From NCBI RefSeq assembly GCF_000159355.1, contig NZ_GG670122.1, forward strand, positions 62,001-126,000: a stretch of DNA of 64,000 bases. The letters are read 5' to 3'. The translations under genes were made by a program, and so were the position numbers. Below the pieces are notes generated by a model that saw only the letters and a list, made by a program, of their open reading frames with translations, was not told where the DNA came from and did not search any database. This document shows positions 24,710 through 33,027 of this stretch, piece by piece. The DNA is from Lactobacillus johnsonii ATCC 33200. Its GTDB lineage: Bacteria; Bacillota; Bacilli; Lactobacillales; Lactobacillaceae. Position 1 is the first letter of the stretch, and each line of letters opens with the position of its first letter.

Positions 24710-25037
24710 ATTTAAACAGGGAGATATTGTGTGGGCGGATTTTTCACCGTCAGTTGGACAAGAAATGAAGGGAAAACATCCTGCGGTAGTAGTATCGTCT
24801 AATTCATATAATGAAAAGACTAATTACCTAATGGTTTGTCCAATTACATCCCACGGCAACCATTTCCCTACCTACTTGGACTTATTCGGATATCATATTC
24901 ATGGTCGTGTAAATGCAGCTCAAATTCAAACTTTTTCTAGAATGAGATTGCTAGATGAAAAGCCAGCAGATCATCTTAGGCCAGAAGATATGCTTAAAGT
25001 AATGGAATTACTTATTTTTGCTCTGCAACTTGATTAG
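24696..25037 (+). CDS. MazF/PemK-family mRNA endonuclease toxin
   Basis: A 113-residue MazF-like ribonuclease. The N-terminal motif is QGDIVWADFSPSVGQEMKGKHPAVVVSS, with the conserved Arg/Lys-rich PemK core altered to KGKHPAVVV, followed by CPITS and LDLFGYHIHGRVNAAQIQTF. ATG 24696 is chosen because TGGAGGAA lies 8 bp upstream inside the antitoxin gene. An upstream in-frame start would overlap much more. It is likely neutralised by the preceding antitoxin and autoregulated by the complex. Confidence 0.87.
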   Translation: MPKNKFKQGDIVWADFSPSVGQEMKGKHPAVVVSSNSYNEKTNYLMVCPITSHGNHFPTYLDLFGYHIHGRVNAAQIQTFSRMRLLDEKPADHLRPEDMLKVMELLIFALQLD

Positions 25038-25122
25038 ACGAGTAGTTAATTTTTGTAGTTGCATGAAAAAGATTTATTGAGTATCTTAGTAATGAAAAAG
25101 GATACACAAAGGAATTTTTATC

Positions 25123-25608
25123 GTGAAAATTAAACAAGAAGAAATAACTAAAAAAATTGAAGAACAAGATTATCTTCAAGATCTTGAGACAATTAAATAT
25201 AGCGAAATAACCAAGACAAAATTAAAAAATATTGCAACTAAAATGATTAATGAAGCTGTGCAGGCTTTTAAACATGACTCCCTCATTCAAACGCAGCTGG
25301 CCATTAGTGGAAGAAGACCAATGACTTTTGCCCTTGAAAGTAATATCATTAATCTTCCATTTGCTAACTACAAAAAAATTAGTAATTTTTGTAATAATGA
25401 AGATGAATATGAAGTAAATATCTATTTTGAAACTATTTCAGAGTATGTAAATGTTTCTCACTTCCGAATCGATATTCTGGGGTCAAGTGATGAAATTGTA
25501 GCTGATCCAGAAAAGTATAGTGCATTACTAGTAAAAGCAATTGAAGAAAAAATTGAAGTAATTCGCAACTATCAAAAACCCGAAACAAAAACTAAGAAAA
25601 CAAAATAA
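25123..25608 (+). CDS. Hypothetical cytosolic protein
   Basis: 161 residues, Lys/Glu/Ile-rich, no membrane segment or signal peptide. The N-terminal part is predicted helical (KQEEITKKIEEQDYLQDLE), the middle mixed, and the tail Lys/Thr-rich. I recognise no family. It follows MazF by 85 bp and has GAATTTTTATC rather than a strong ribosome site before its GTG start. It shares a bidirectional terminator with the converging nrdF-like gene. Confidence 0.6.
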   Translation: MKIKQEEITKKIEEQDYLQDLETIKYSEITKTKLKNIATKMINEAVQAFKHDSLIQTQLAISGRRPMTFALESNIINLPFANYKKISNFCNNEDEYEVNIYFETISEYVNVSHFRIDILGSSDEIVADPEKYSALLVKAIEEKIEVIRNYQKPETKTKKTK

Positions 25609-25640
25609 GGAGCTAGCCTTTATGCTAACTCCTTATTTTG
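25601..25640. terminator. Bidirectional terminator
   Basis: A 17-bp stem with one mismatch (25601-25617 with 25624-25640) overlapping the 3' ends of both converging genes. Confidence 0.85.
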
Positions 25641-26574
25641 TTATTTCACGCATTTTTAGGATGGGATGGGCATTAGTGTAAAAGAAAAAATCCTCAATCA
25701 TTGCACTTTCCATCAGACCAGTGGTCAAAATTGGATCTAAAGTCTCAACATTTTCTGGATATTTTGGTTCTTGTCCTAAATTCATAAGAGCTTTATTTAA
25801 TGTGTAATGAATATAATGCTCTACCTTATTTTCAAGATCAGTATTCTGATACAAGAGTTTAATATGGCTAAGCTCATTGTCATATAAATTATCACATAGA
25901 TCATATACCCAATCATGCACTTTGTTCTGTTCTTTCTTAGAAAGTTTGAAAAAATCTCGCCGAAACTTAATTCCGGTATAAATGCCATTTAAAGTTGTAA
26001 TTCTAAGGGCATATTTAATCAATTCTGCCGTTCTTGGTAATTTATGTTGTCCGAATAAATATAACGGGCCAAAAAATGATGAATGATAAAGGCCAGTTGA
26101 TAGAAAAACGTGAGCAGCTTTTTTCTGAATAGCATTTCCTGATTGATATACTGTATTTAGAAGTTTCATCTTTTTTTGTAGATAAGGATTTTGGTTTGCC
26201 CATTCATAGGCATCTTCTTGTTTTTTAGAATCAGAAAATTCAGCTAATACATAGCTATAGGCCTTATTATTAATGGATTCTAGATATTGAAGTGCATTAT
26301 ATACAGCAACTTCTTCAGAATTTTCAGCATCTTTTTTTATTTCGGATAGAGCTACTTTCATTTGGAGGGTAGAAGAGAGCGTTAAAGAGCCAAAACTGTG
26401 CAAAATCACAGTTTGTTCATTTCTAGGGAGATGAAGAAACTCTTTCTGATCTTTATAAATTGGAACACGACAAGGTTCGTAAACAATATCATTTAATCTT
26501 GCCCAAGCAGAACGATCTACTTGCTCTTCTACAGTGTTCCAGTTGTTTGCTTTATAATAAGGTTTTTTATTCAT
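25633..26574 (-). CDS. NrdF-like ribonucleotide reductase beta subunit lacking the metal ligands
   Basis: 313 residues, about the size of class Ib R2 (NrdF), which normally houses a di-iron/di-manganese site and tyrosyl radical for dNTP synthesis. Family landmarks persist: GSLTLSSTLQ for GLTLLDTEQ, KAYS for KSYS, NPYLQKKM, GPLYLFGQ, and LNKALMNLG. Compared with the B. subtilis NrdF as I remember it, the ligand Asp66 is Ser68, His101 is Asn102, Glu164 is Ser159, Glu198 is Thr193 and His201 is Asn196. Glu97 is either Leu98, or kept as Glu99 with a one-residue helix deletion. The radical Tyr is retained (Y106). The ORF is intact, and its start overlaps nrdI by 8 bp. No nrdE is present in the window. 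The pattern exceeds class Ie enzymes, which keep the histidines. It is either a non-catalytic paralogue or a relic. Confidence 0.8.
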   Translation of the reverse strand: MNKKPYYKANNWNTVEEQVDRSAWARLNDIVYEPCRVPIYKDQKEFLHLPRNEQTVILHSFGSLTLSSTLQMKVALSEIKKDAENSEEVAVYNALQYLESINNKAYSYVLAEFSDSKKQEDAYEWANQNPYLQKKMKLLNTVYQSGNAIQKKAAHVFLSTGLYHSSFFGPLYLFGQHKLPRTAELIKYALRITTLNGIYTGIKFRRDFFKLSKKEQNKVHDWVYDLCDNLYDNELSHIKLLYQNTDLENKVEHYIHYTLNKALMNLGQEPKYPENVETLDPILTTGLMESAMIEDFFFYTNAHPILKMREITK

Positions 26575-27026
26575 TTTTCTGCCTGAAGTCACTTAAGAAG
26601 CTAATATTGCTAAGAGCTGGATTTTGAATTGATAAATCTTTTTGTGCACGTTTTTCTTTTTTTCGAGCTTCCATAACAATTTGACGAACATTTTTGACGT
26701 CAGTCGAATTACCACTAAGTTCTAGTAAGTAAAGAATAAGAACATGTAATGTAACCGAGATCTTTTTGCTGTTTGACCAAAAAGATCGTTAAAGTTATGA
26801 TTACCACATCCAATTAATCCTAAAAGATTTTTTTATTATCTTTATATGTTAAAAAATCAACAACGGAATCCATCATAAAGTCTTGATATGAAGGTAAAAT
26901 CAAAATGTATTTATCATTCATTTGATATTGAGGATTAGCATCCTCAATTCGATGTGCATCAAGCCCCGTTTTATCTATGAATTGTTGCGTTTGTCCTGTA
27001 ATTGTATAAAAAGCTATTTTTACCAT
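26567..27026 (-). pseudogene. nrdI: nrdI, flavodoxin-like activator of NrdF, two frameshifts
   Basis: NrdI is the flavoprotein that supplies oxidant for NrdF metallocofactor assembly. The intact N-terminal part (MVKIAFYTITGQTQQF, flavodoxin start) ends early at 26820. Restoring one A in the run at about 26825-26832 continues into NLLGLIGCGNHNFNDLFGQTAK. Restoring one A in the run near 26778-26784 continues into LELSGNSTDVKNVRQIV and a C-terminus ending at 26567. The repaired product is about 153 residues and overlaps the nrdF-like start as ATGAATAA. Both lesions are single-base A-run losses. Confidence 0.85.
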
Positions 27027-27169
27027 AGTTTTGCCTATCGTTATATACCAAAACTATCTTCTACATATTCAATTGTCGCGATTTTTAAAGTTAAAGTCAA
27101 ATCAAAAAAAAGTTTTAAAAACGCTACTAAGTACCGTATACTTAACTTAAAGAAAATGGAGGGTCCCTT

Positions 27170-27796
27170 ATGACACTTGGATGGAATATTTTAGGTATTT
27201 TGGCCTGGTTAATTCTGGTTTTATATTTAATTTTTATTGTACAAAATATTCGAAAACGTCACTTAATAATGATTGTTAAAGATCGCAAACGCTTTGAATG
27301 GAAAACTACCTTGTTAGATATTTTAGAAGTTTTAGTTTTTTTATGCGGTGCGATCTATATGTTTAGCATTACTTTATTTTACAATCCTGATTTAGAAAAT
27401 AAACAGGTTTTATCTAGTAAAATTGAATATCAACCATTAATTTTAACAGCGGGCAATAAACGCTCATACTATGTCACCGCTAAATCTGACAATAAAAAAA
27501 CTCCAATTCAGACATATACTTTTTATAGTAACGGAAACAGAGTAACTGTTACGAGTAATTATGCTACAATTTCTGACGGAAAAAATCCAATGTCTGTTCA
27601 AGCGGGAGTTATTCCTTATTCATCTAAGCAATTAGTTCAAGCAGATGCACGCTACCAAAATGCATATGTAGCAACTTATACAGCTACGTATAAGAAAAAC
27701 TGGCAGAATGGCTTAAGAATGCATGCTGGTAAGACAGCAGCTAGGTATTATTTAATTAGAGTACCTGACCGTACTTTTGTAAGAGAATTAAAATAA
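27170..27796 (+). CDS. Membrane protein with extracytoplasmic domain, unknown
   Basis: 208 residues with two membrane helices (about 5-24 and 47-68) and a C-terminal, probably extracellular, beta-rich domain of about 135 residues (YYVTAKSDNKKTP, TYTFYSNGNRVTV). It begins at ATG 27170 with GGAGGG upstream. It stands alone between the divergent nrd genes and a convergent envelope gene. I cannot name a family. Confidence 0.75.
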   Translation: MTLGWNILGILAWLILVLYLIFIVQNIRKRHLIMIVKDRKRFEWKTTLLDILEVLVFLCGAIYMFSITLFYNPDLENKQVLSSKIEYQPLILTAGNKRSYYVTAKSDNKKTPIQTYTFYSNGNRVTVTSNYATISDGKNPMSVQAGVIPYSSKQLVQADARYQNAYVATYTATYKKNWQNGLRMHAGKTAARYYLIRVPDRTFVRELK

Positions 27797-27815
27797 TAAA
27801 GATAATTTAGCAATA

Positions 27816-27860
27816 AAAAGACCTTATTTCGATGAATACAATTCGAAATAAGGTCTTTTG
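27816..27860. terminator. Bidirectional terminator
   Basis: A perfect 17-bp stem (27816-27832 with 27843-27859) with a 10-nt loop between converging genes. Confidence 0.92.
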
Positions 27861-27865
27861 TTTAG

Positions 27866-29395
27866 TTATTTGGAAGATATTTCTGAATAACGACTATAGC
27901 GAATATTTTGCAATAAAAATCCTAAGATAAATGCCATTACTAAAGTTGCTGATAAGTATTCAAGTACATTACCTGCATAAAAAGCAGCAAACAAGATAAA
28001 TCCTCCTGATAGTAATAGCGAAGAGTTTAAAAAGGATCTTACTTTTTTATTGAACAGCCAATAAAAGATGCTATAGCCTAGAACAAATAAGTAAATAACG
28101 TCTAAGAGGATGACTCCTAATATTCCCATTGAATAACATTGTGCTAAAAAGTCTCGCTCTAGTGGGGCAATATTATTTTCACGGCTAAAAGAAATACCAA
28201 ACAATTTATTTGATTTGTTTTTATCAGTTTTCATGACGCGGCTTAAGATATCTTTTTCTAGATGTCGATAATTTAGGCGTTCATTTGCTGGTCTTTTCAT
28301 CACTTCAAGCCAGTAGTATGGATCATTTTGATAAGTGTAATGCTCCAATACTAGATCATGTTTTAAAGAATAGACCCAGTAATTTTTTTTGATAAATTCT
28401 TTTAGATATTCTTCTTGTTTTTTTCCCTTATATCTTTTCAGTCCAGCAATAAGTTCTTGGTCAAGCTTCTTCTTGTCACCAAGATGACTTCTCTTTTGAG
28501 CTACACCACTTTCAAGTGAAGATCGTCTGAGAGTTGGACTATAAGGGAAAATAGCAGCCGAGGCAGTTAGTATACAAATTAATGTAATTAAGAATTTGGC
28601 TGAAAATTTAGTATTCTTCAAAATTAAGCTGTGGATTAAGTAAACTAATAAAAATACCACTAAGCTAATAATCAGTCCGAAATTTCCAACTTTTGTTCCA
28701 AGCATTAACATTGCTAATGCTTGAGCACTAACTAAAACTATATTCAAAATATTAAATTCTTTATAAAGAATATAGAGCATAATAGGCATGATCATGAACA
28801 AAATAGCCGATAAAGTATTAGCTTGAAAGAAAATTCCTTTAGAAGCTAAGGCATTAAAAGGATAATCTGTTTGAGTAAACCAAGAAAAAATATTAGCACT
28901 AATTCTTTTAGCTTCAGTAGTATGGTATGAAGTTAATGAGAAAAGAAATAGATTCGAGATAACAATTGTTAATGAATATATGCCTGAAATACCTTGAATT
29001 ACCCGGAAAAAGTATTTAGCCTTAAAGTCGCTATATGAAGTAATATAAATAACAATCAGTGGTAGACAAGCTCTCACTAGATAAAAAATTTCAACTTTTG
29101 GTGAATAATGGAAGCCTGTTGCATCCACACCAGTAAAATTTCTTACCGAAATTAGATGAAAGATTGAGTATAAGATTAAAACGCCAATATAAGCTATAAT
29201 CCACCATTGTTTTCTGAATCTTTGCCAATTATTTTTGATACTAAAGAATAAAATAATAGCAATAAAAACTCCTAAAACTCTCAAAATAGTAGGTATTGAA
29301 AATTTTAGAAGTGGTGGTCTAGATAACCAATAAATATCTAAAAATGGCTGAATTAAAATAAACCAAAATAAGAATGTTTGAAGCCGTTTTTTCAT
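27866..29395 (-). CDS. O-antigen ligase/polymerase-like membrane protein
   Basis: A polytopic protein of 509 residues with about 11-12 membrane helices and one large extracytoplasmic loop (about 295-415, rich in Lys/Arg/Tyr). The loop architecture and motif KGIFFQANTLSAILFMI resemble the O-antigen ligase / WaaL-like superfamily. In Gram-positive bacteria such proteins polymerise or attach surface polysaccharide. No glycosyltransferases adjoin it, so the substrate is unknown. Confidence 0.75.
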   Translation of the reverse strand: MKKRLQTFLFWFILIQPFLDIYWLSRPPLLKFSIPTILRVLGVFIAIILFFSIKNNWQRFRKQWWIIAYIGVLILYSIFHLISVRNFTGVDATGFHYSPKVEIFYLVRACLPLIVIYITSYSDFKAKYFFRVIQGISGIYSLTIVISNLFLFSLTSYHTTEAKRISANIFSWFTQTDYPFNALASKGIFFQANTLSAILFMIMPIMLYILYKEFNILNIVLVSAQALAMLMLGTKVGNFGLIISLVVFLLVYLIHSLILKNTKFSAKFLITLICILTASAAIFPYSPTLRRSSLESGVAQKRSHLGDKKKLDQELIAGLKRYKGKKQEEYLKEFIKKNYWVYSLKHDLVLEHYTYQNDPYYWLEVMKRPANERLNYRHLEKDILSRVMKTDKNKSNKLFGISFSRENNIAPLERDFLAQCYSMGILGVILLDVIYLFVLGYSIFYWLFNKKVRSFLNSSLLLSGGFILFAAFYAGNVLEYLSATLVMAFILGFLLQNIRYSRYSEISSK

Positions 29396-29438
29396 ATGAT
29401 TTTAGGTTCCTTTAATAAAACAAAAAATTATTTAGGCT

Positions 29439-29732
29439 TTATTTTGATTCTTTATCCTTTTTATCAGGTTCAACTTTAGAAATCTTTACATCATTTGTTG
29501 CGGCAGTCTTTCCACGTGCAGGTGATTTTACCTTCTTCAAGCTCTTGAAGTTAATGACCATTTTATTGTTTAATTCATTAACTGAAGATTCATCTTCTGG
29601 ATCATATGAAGTAATAGCTAGCAAAGCAGAATTTTCATAAATTTTTTCTACTTTTCCTTGAAAAGGATGCTTAAGTTCTTCCTCAGAAGTAGCGGCTAAA
29701 ATTTGACCAATTTTTACATCAGCTTTTTTCAT
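29439..29732 (-). CDS. Small protein with DUF2187-like (KOW-like) domain
   Basis: 97 residues. The N-terminal 65 form a small beta-barrel-like unit (KIGQILAATSEEELKHPFQGKVEKIYENSALLAI) like DUF2187/KOW proteins. The tail is Lys-rich and disordered. The function is unknown, though nucleic-acid or ribosome contact is plausible from the basic tail. It is divergent from the kinase gene. Confidence 0.65.
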   Translation of the reverse strand: MKKADVKIGQILAATSEEELKHPFQGKVEKIYENSALLAITSYDPEDESSVNELNNKMVINFKSLKKVKSPARGKTAATNDVKISKVEPDKKDKESK

Positions 29733-29822
29733 TTAAAAAACTCCCTTTTCTGTACAGAAATGTTTTACAATAGTGAAATACTATTATATATGATAGTCGA
29801 TTTCAAGCGGGAGAGTAATATT

Positions 29823-30380
29823 TTGCAAAGAATTATCATAATTGCGGGACCAAGTGGAGTAGGAAAGACAACAGTCTCAAAATACTTAACGGAAAAATAT
29901 AATATTCCGCGTGTAGTAACACATACTACTAGGCCAATTAGACAAGGAGAAATTCCGGGGAAGTCATATTATTTTGAAACTGATGAGAGTTTTAAAAAAC
30001 TTCATTTTTTTGAACATGTAAAATATGGGGAATATCAATATGGATCCAGTAAAGAAGCTTTAGAAAAAGCCTGGGCAAAGAATGACTTGGTTTCTTTAAT
30101 TGTTGAGACTGACGGAGTTAAGTCCTATTTAGAAAAATTAGGAAAGCAAGCATATTTTATTTATTTAACTGTTTCAGATTTTTCAGTTCTAAAAAAGCGA
30201 TTATTAGGACGCGGAGATAAAGCTAGTGAAATTGATAAGAGATTAAATAGTTTTGAATTTAAGCGTGATTTACATTTGTCAGATGAACTTGCTAAAAAAG
30301 CACATGTATTAAATAATGACAACTGGGAAAAGACAGCTAAAGAACTAGATAAGATCGTAAAAAAGCTGGAAAATAAATAG
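29823..30380 (+). CDS. Guanylate kinase-like P-loop kinase
   Basis: A cytosolic nucleotide kinase of 185 residues. The P-loop is AGPSGVGKTT (about 8-17), the GMP-binding region is THTTRPIRQGEIPGKSYYF, and the lid lies near LLGRGDKASEIDKRL. The start is TTG 29823: GGGAGAG lies 8 bp upstream and the protein then begins RIIIIAGPSGVGK as in Gmk. Upstream in-frame ATGs lack ribosome sites. It resembles secondary Gmk-like proteins of lactobacilli rather than the essential Gmk next to rpoZ, so GMP as substrate is probable but unproven. Confidence 0.8.
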   Translation: MQRIIIIAGPSGVGKTTVSKYLTEKYNIPRVVTHTTRPIRQGEIPGKSYYFETDESFKKLHFFEHVKYGEYQYGSSKEALEKAWAKNDLVSLIVETDGVKSYLEKLGKQAYFIYLTVSDFSVLKKRLLGRGDKASEIDKRLNSFEFKRDLHLSDELAKKAHVLNNDNWEKTAKELDKIVKKLENK

Positions 30381-30437
30381 ATTTTGAATATGAAAAAGGT
30401 TGATAATAAGCTAAATGTAACGACAATGATTTAGCTT

Positions 30438-30454
30438 TGTAACAGGGCTGTAAT
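30438..30454 (+). promoter_or_regulatory. WalR (YycF) box upstream of the NlpC/P60 gene
   Basis: TGTAAC-AGGGC-TGTAAT matches the direct-repeat WalR consensus TGTWAH-N5-TGTWAH exactly. It lies about 120 bp upstream of the gene, with a -10 candidate TATAAC at 30503-30508. An extra half-site TGTAAC lies near 30416. WalRK controls wall hydrolases in Firmicutes, which fits the target. Binding is inferred. Confidence 0.6.
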
Positions 30455-30573
30455 ATTTATGCCCTACAATAACCGTTGTCAATTAAAAAAAGAGACACAT
30501 AGTATAACTTTTTAGTTAATTAATGACGGCTATGTTGATAATTAAGAAAATGAATTTTATGGAGGAATAACCC

Positions 30574-31671
30574 TTGACTATCAAATCTAAAGTAATCAAA
30601 TTTACAACTGCTGCTTCATTCGCTGTTGCAGGTATCGCAACTTTAAGTGCAGCTAAATTAAACTCATTATCTTTTAACGGTACTGCTCAAGCTTCTACTC
30701 TTCAAGCACCTGCAAAAGAAATTGGTGTCGTAAAGGTAAACTCTAAGACTGGTGAAAGTATTGCTGTTTGGAACAGCTACGAAGATGGTAAGCAACAAAC
30801 TGGTAAGTACTTACCACACCAATCAAGTTGGAAGACATACAAGAAAGTTAAGACTGTTAAGGGTGAAACTTGGTACAACTTAGGTGGAAACCAATGGATT
30901 TCATCTGACAATGTTGAAGAAGAAGCTCCAATCGCATTTACTGCTGATTTATCTGCAGTTGCTACTGCTGTAAGTCAAGTTCCAGCAGCAAACGTTAACA
31001 ACGCACAACAAGCAGCTACTACAACTGCTAACACTGCATCTGTTGCAACTACTACACCTGTACAAACTAATACTGCAGCACCTGCACAACAAACTGCAAC
31101 TACTACTGTTTCAGCTAAAACTAACTACGTACAAACTAATACTGCAGCAACTACTAAGCAAGTATCTACTGCTTCAACTCAATCAAACACTACTTACACT
31201 GCACCTGCACAAAACAACACTGCTGCTAAGCCTGCACAACAACAACCTCAACCAACTCAACAAGCTTCAAGTCAAGCAGCAACTACTCAAACTGCTAAGC
31301 CACAAGTTTCAACTCAATCAAACAGCAGTACTGCACAAACTGTAGTTAGCGCAGCACAATCACAAATTGGTAAGCCTTACGTATGGGGTGCAACTGGTCC
31401 TAACGCATACGACTGCTCTGGTTTAGTTCAATACGCATACAGCCAAGCTGGTAAGAACGTTGGACGTACTACTTACCAACAAGCTGGTGCAGGTCAACAC
31501 ATTTCTGTTAGCCAAGCACAACCTGGTGACATCTTAATGTGGGGTGACTACCACGATGCTATTTACGTAGGTAACAACCAATACGTACACGCACCACAAC
31601 CAGGTCAAAACGTAACTCAAGCTTCTATCTCAAGTTACTTCATGCCAGATTACGCAATTCGTGTAAACTAA
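30574..31671 (+). CDS. Secreted NlpC/P60 peptidoglycan endopeptidase
   Basis: A secreted wall hydrolase of 365 residues. A signal peptide ends near AQA (about 39). A wall-binding SH3/SLAP-like unit (about 48-115; GETWYNLGGNQWISSDNV) is followed by a Thr/Ala/Gln-rich linker (about 125-255) and a C-terminal NlpC/P60 domain. Its Cys nucleophile is in YDCSGLVQYAY, its His in WGDYHDAIYVG, and a third polar residue is in VHAPQPG. It should cut stem peptides such as D-Glu-L-Lys bonds. The TTG start has GGAGGAA upstream. Codon use is strongly biased toward codons typical of highly expressed genes. A WalR box lies upstream. Confidence 0.92.
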   Translation: MTIKSKVIKFTTAASFAVAGIATLSAAKLNSLSFNGTAQASTLQAPAKEIGVVKVNSKTGESIAVWNSYEDGKQQTGKYLPHQSSWKTYKKVKTVKGETWYNLGGNQWISSDNVEEEAPIAFTADLSAVATAVSQVPAANVNNAQQAATTTANTASVATTTPVQTNTAAPAQQTATTTVSAKTNYVQTNTAATTKQVSTASTQSNTTYTAPAQNNTAAKPAQQQPQPTQQASSQAATTQTAKPQVSTQSNSSTAQTVVSAAQSQIGKPYVWGATGPNAYDCSGLVQYAYSQAGKNVGRTTYQQAGAGQHISVSQAQPGDILMWGDYHDAIYVGNNQYVHAPQPGQNVTQASISSYFMPDYAIRVN

Positions 31672-31697
31672 TTAATTGAAATAAAGATAGTTATTTT

Positions 31698-31730
31698 AGA
31701 AGGTTAATCAGAAGATTAACCTTCTTTTTT
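31698..31730 (+). terminator. Terminator of the NlpC/P60 gene
   Basis: A perfect 12-bp stem with loop AGAA and a T run. Confidence 0.92.
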
Positions 31731-31774
31731 ATGATATAATTAAAAGAACTTTTTTAAGGAAATAGGTATTTTTA

Positions 31775-32983
31775 ATGAATAATAAAAACGAAGAAAAAAA
31801 TACCCTTCCCACAAATAACTATCGTAAGTGGCTAATAGGTATTTTAATTGGCTTAATAATAATTTTAATAGGTTGGTTAATTTTTGGTCATATTCAGTCT
31901 AAAAGAAATGCTGAAGCAGAAAAATTTAATTCTACCCACTTTAATCCGAATGTTGTAATTTATGATATTCCTGTCGGAAAGCTAACGGTCAAAAAGGCTA
32001 CTGCAAAAATAAATGAAAAAGCAAAAAATGATGCGATTTTAGAGGGAGATAAAGTCGTATTGAAGAAGACCGGTAATAAAGTAATTACGAGTAAAGAAGT
32101 TCAATCATATTTTGAAATTCAACATACTCGCTACCCTAGCCGAAAGAAATGGAATTTTCAAAATGATGCTTTATTAAAGGCAAAGGATAAATTAAATCAG
32201 ATTAAAGATCGTCAAGTAAAATATACTGTAAATGGCAAATCTTTCGTATTTAAAAGGGCAGAAGTATTTCCAAATGTATCATATAGAAATAATAAGTATG
32301 TATTTTTAGATACAAAAATTCTAGAAGATAAAATTAACAGCATTAACAAAGAAGTATCTACTCTTCACAAATCTTATGATTTCAAGCTTCCAAACGGTCA
32401 AGTTACGAAGGTTAAGAATGAAAGCTATGGCTGGGCTATTAATGAAAAGAAATTATTAGCTGGTATTGAGAATGCATTAGCTAATGATGTTCAAACACTT
32501 AATGGAAAGAATTATATCTATGGGGAAGGTTTTAGTACCTATGGAACTGGTTATGGTTTAAGCAATAATGGAATTGGTAATAATTATGTTGTTGTTTCTT
32601 TAACTGATCAAAAGATGTGGGTCTATAAGAATGGCAAATGTGTATTAACATTAGATACAATTGTTACTGGTACAGTGGAGACTAAGCTTGCTCATAAGAA
32701 CCTAGAAACACCTACCGGAGTTTGGTATATTCACTATAAAGAATCTCCAAGTGTTTTAAAGGGAACAAATGATGATGGTTCGAAATACTCGGTTGATGTT
32801 AAATACTGGATGCCGTTTACCTTAACAGGTTGCGGCTTCCATGATAATAGCTGGCGAAAGAATTGGTCAAAAACAGCTTATTTAAATGATGGTTCTTATG
32901 GATGTGTTAACTTAAGACCAAGTGATGCTCCCAAAGTTTGGGATAATGTAGAGAAAAACGAAGCTGTAATTATTTATAAATAA
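31775..32983 (+). CDS. YkuD-family L,D-transpeptidase
   Basis: 402 residues, anchored by one N-terminal membrane helix (about 19-41). A PG_binding_4-like region (about 60-250) precedes a C-terminal YkuD domain (about 265-402). The catalytic Cys is in GSYGCVNLRPSDA and the partner His in GCGFHDNSWR. The family motif is usually SHGC; here the His is Tyr (SYGC). That His is not the general base, so activity is plausible. The expected role is peptidoglycan 3-3 cross-linking or attachment of surface polymers outside the membrane. Confidence 0.9.
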   Translation: MNNKNEEKNTLPTNNYRKWLIGILIGLIIILIGWLIFGHIQSKRNAEAEKFNSTHFNPNVVIYDIPVGKLTVKKATAKINEKAKNDAILEGDKVVLKKTGNKVITSKEVQSYFEIQHTRYPSRKKWNFQNDALLKAKDKLNQIKDRQVKYTVNGKSFVFKRAEVFPNVSYRNNKYVFLDTKILEDKINSINKEVSTLHKSYDFKLPNGQVTKVKNESYGWAINEKKLLAGIENALANDVQTLNGKNYIYGEGFSTYGTGYGLSNNGIGNNYVVVSLTDQKMWVYKNGKCVLTLDTIVTGTVETKLAHKNLETPTGVWYIHYKESPSVLKGTNDDGSKYSVDVKYWMPFTLTGCGFHDNSWRKNWSKTAYLNDGSYGCVNLRPSDAPKVWDNVEKNEAVIIYK

Positions 32984-32988
32984 TATGA

Positions 32989-33022
32989 AAAAAGGCGTAG
33001 ATTTTAAAATCTACGTCTTTTT
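32989..33022. terminator. Bidirectional terminator
   Basis: A 17-bp near-perfect palindromic stem between the L,D-transpeptidase and the converging hflX. Confidence 0.88.
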
Positions 33023-33027
33023 GTTTG

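Noticed and set aside
25633-26574. Assignment of the NrdF-like protein to class Ie (metal-free R2e)
   Set aside because: Class Ie keeps both histidines and changes three carboxylates to VPK or QSK sets. Here both histidines are Asn and the substitutions differ.
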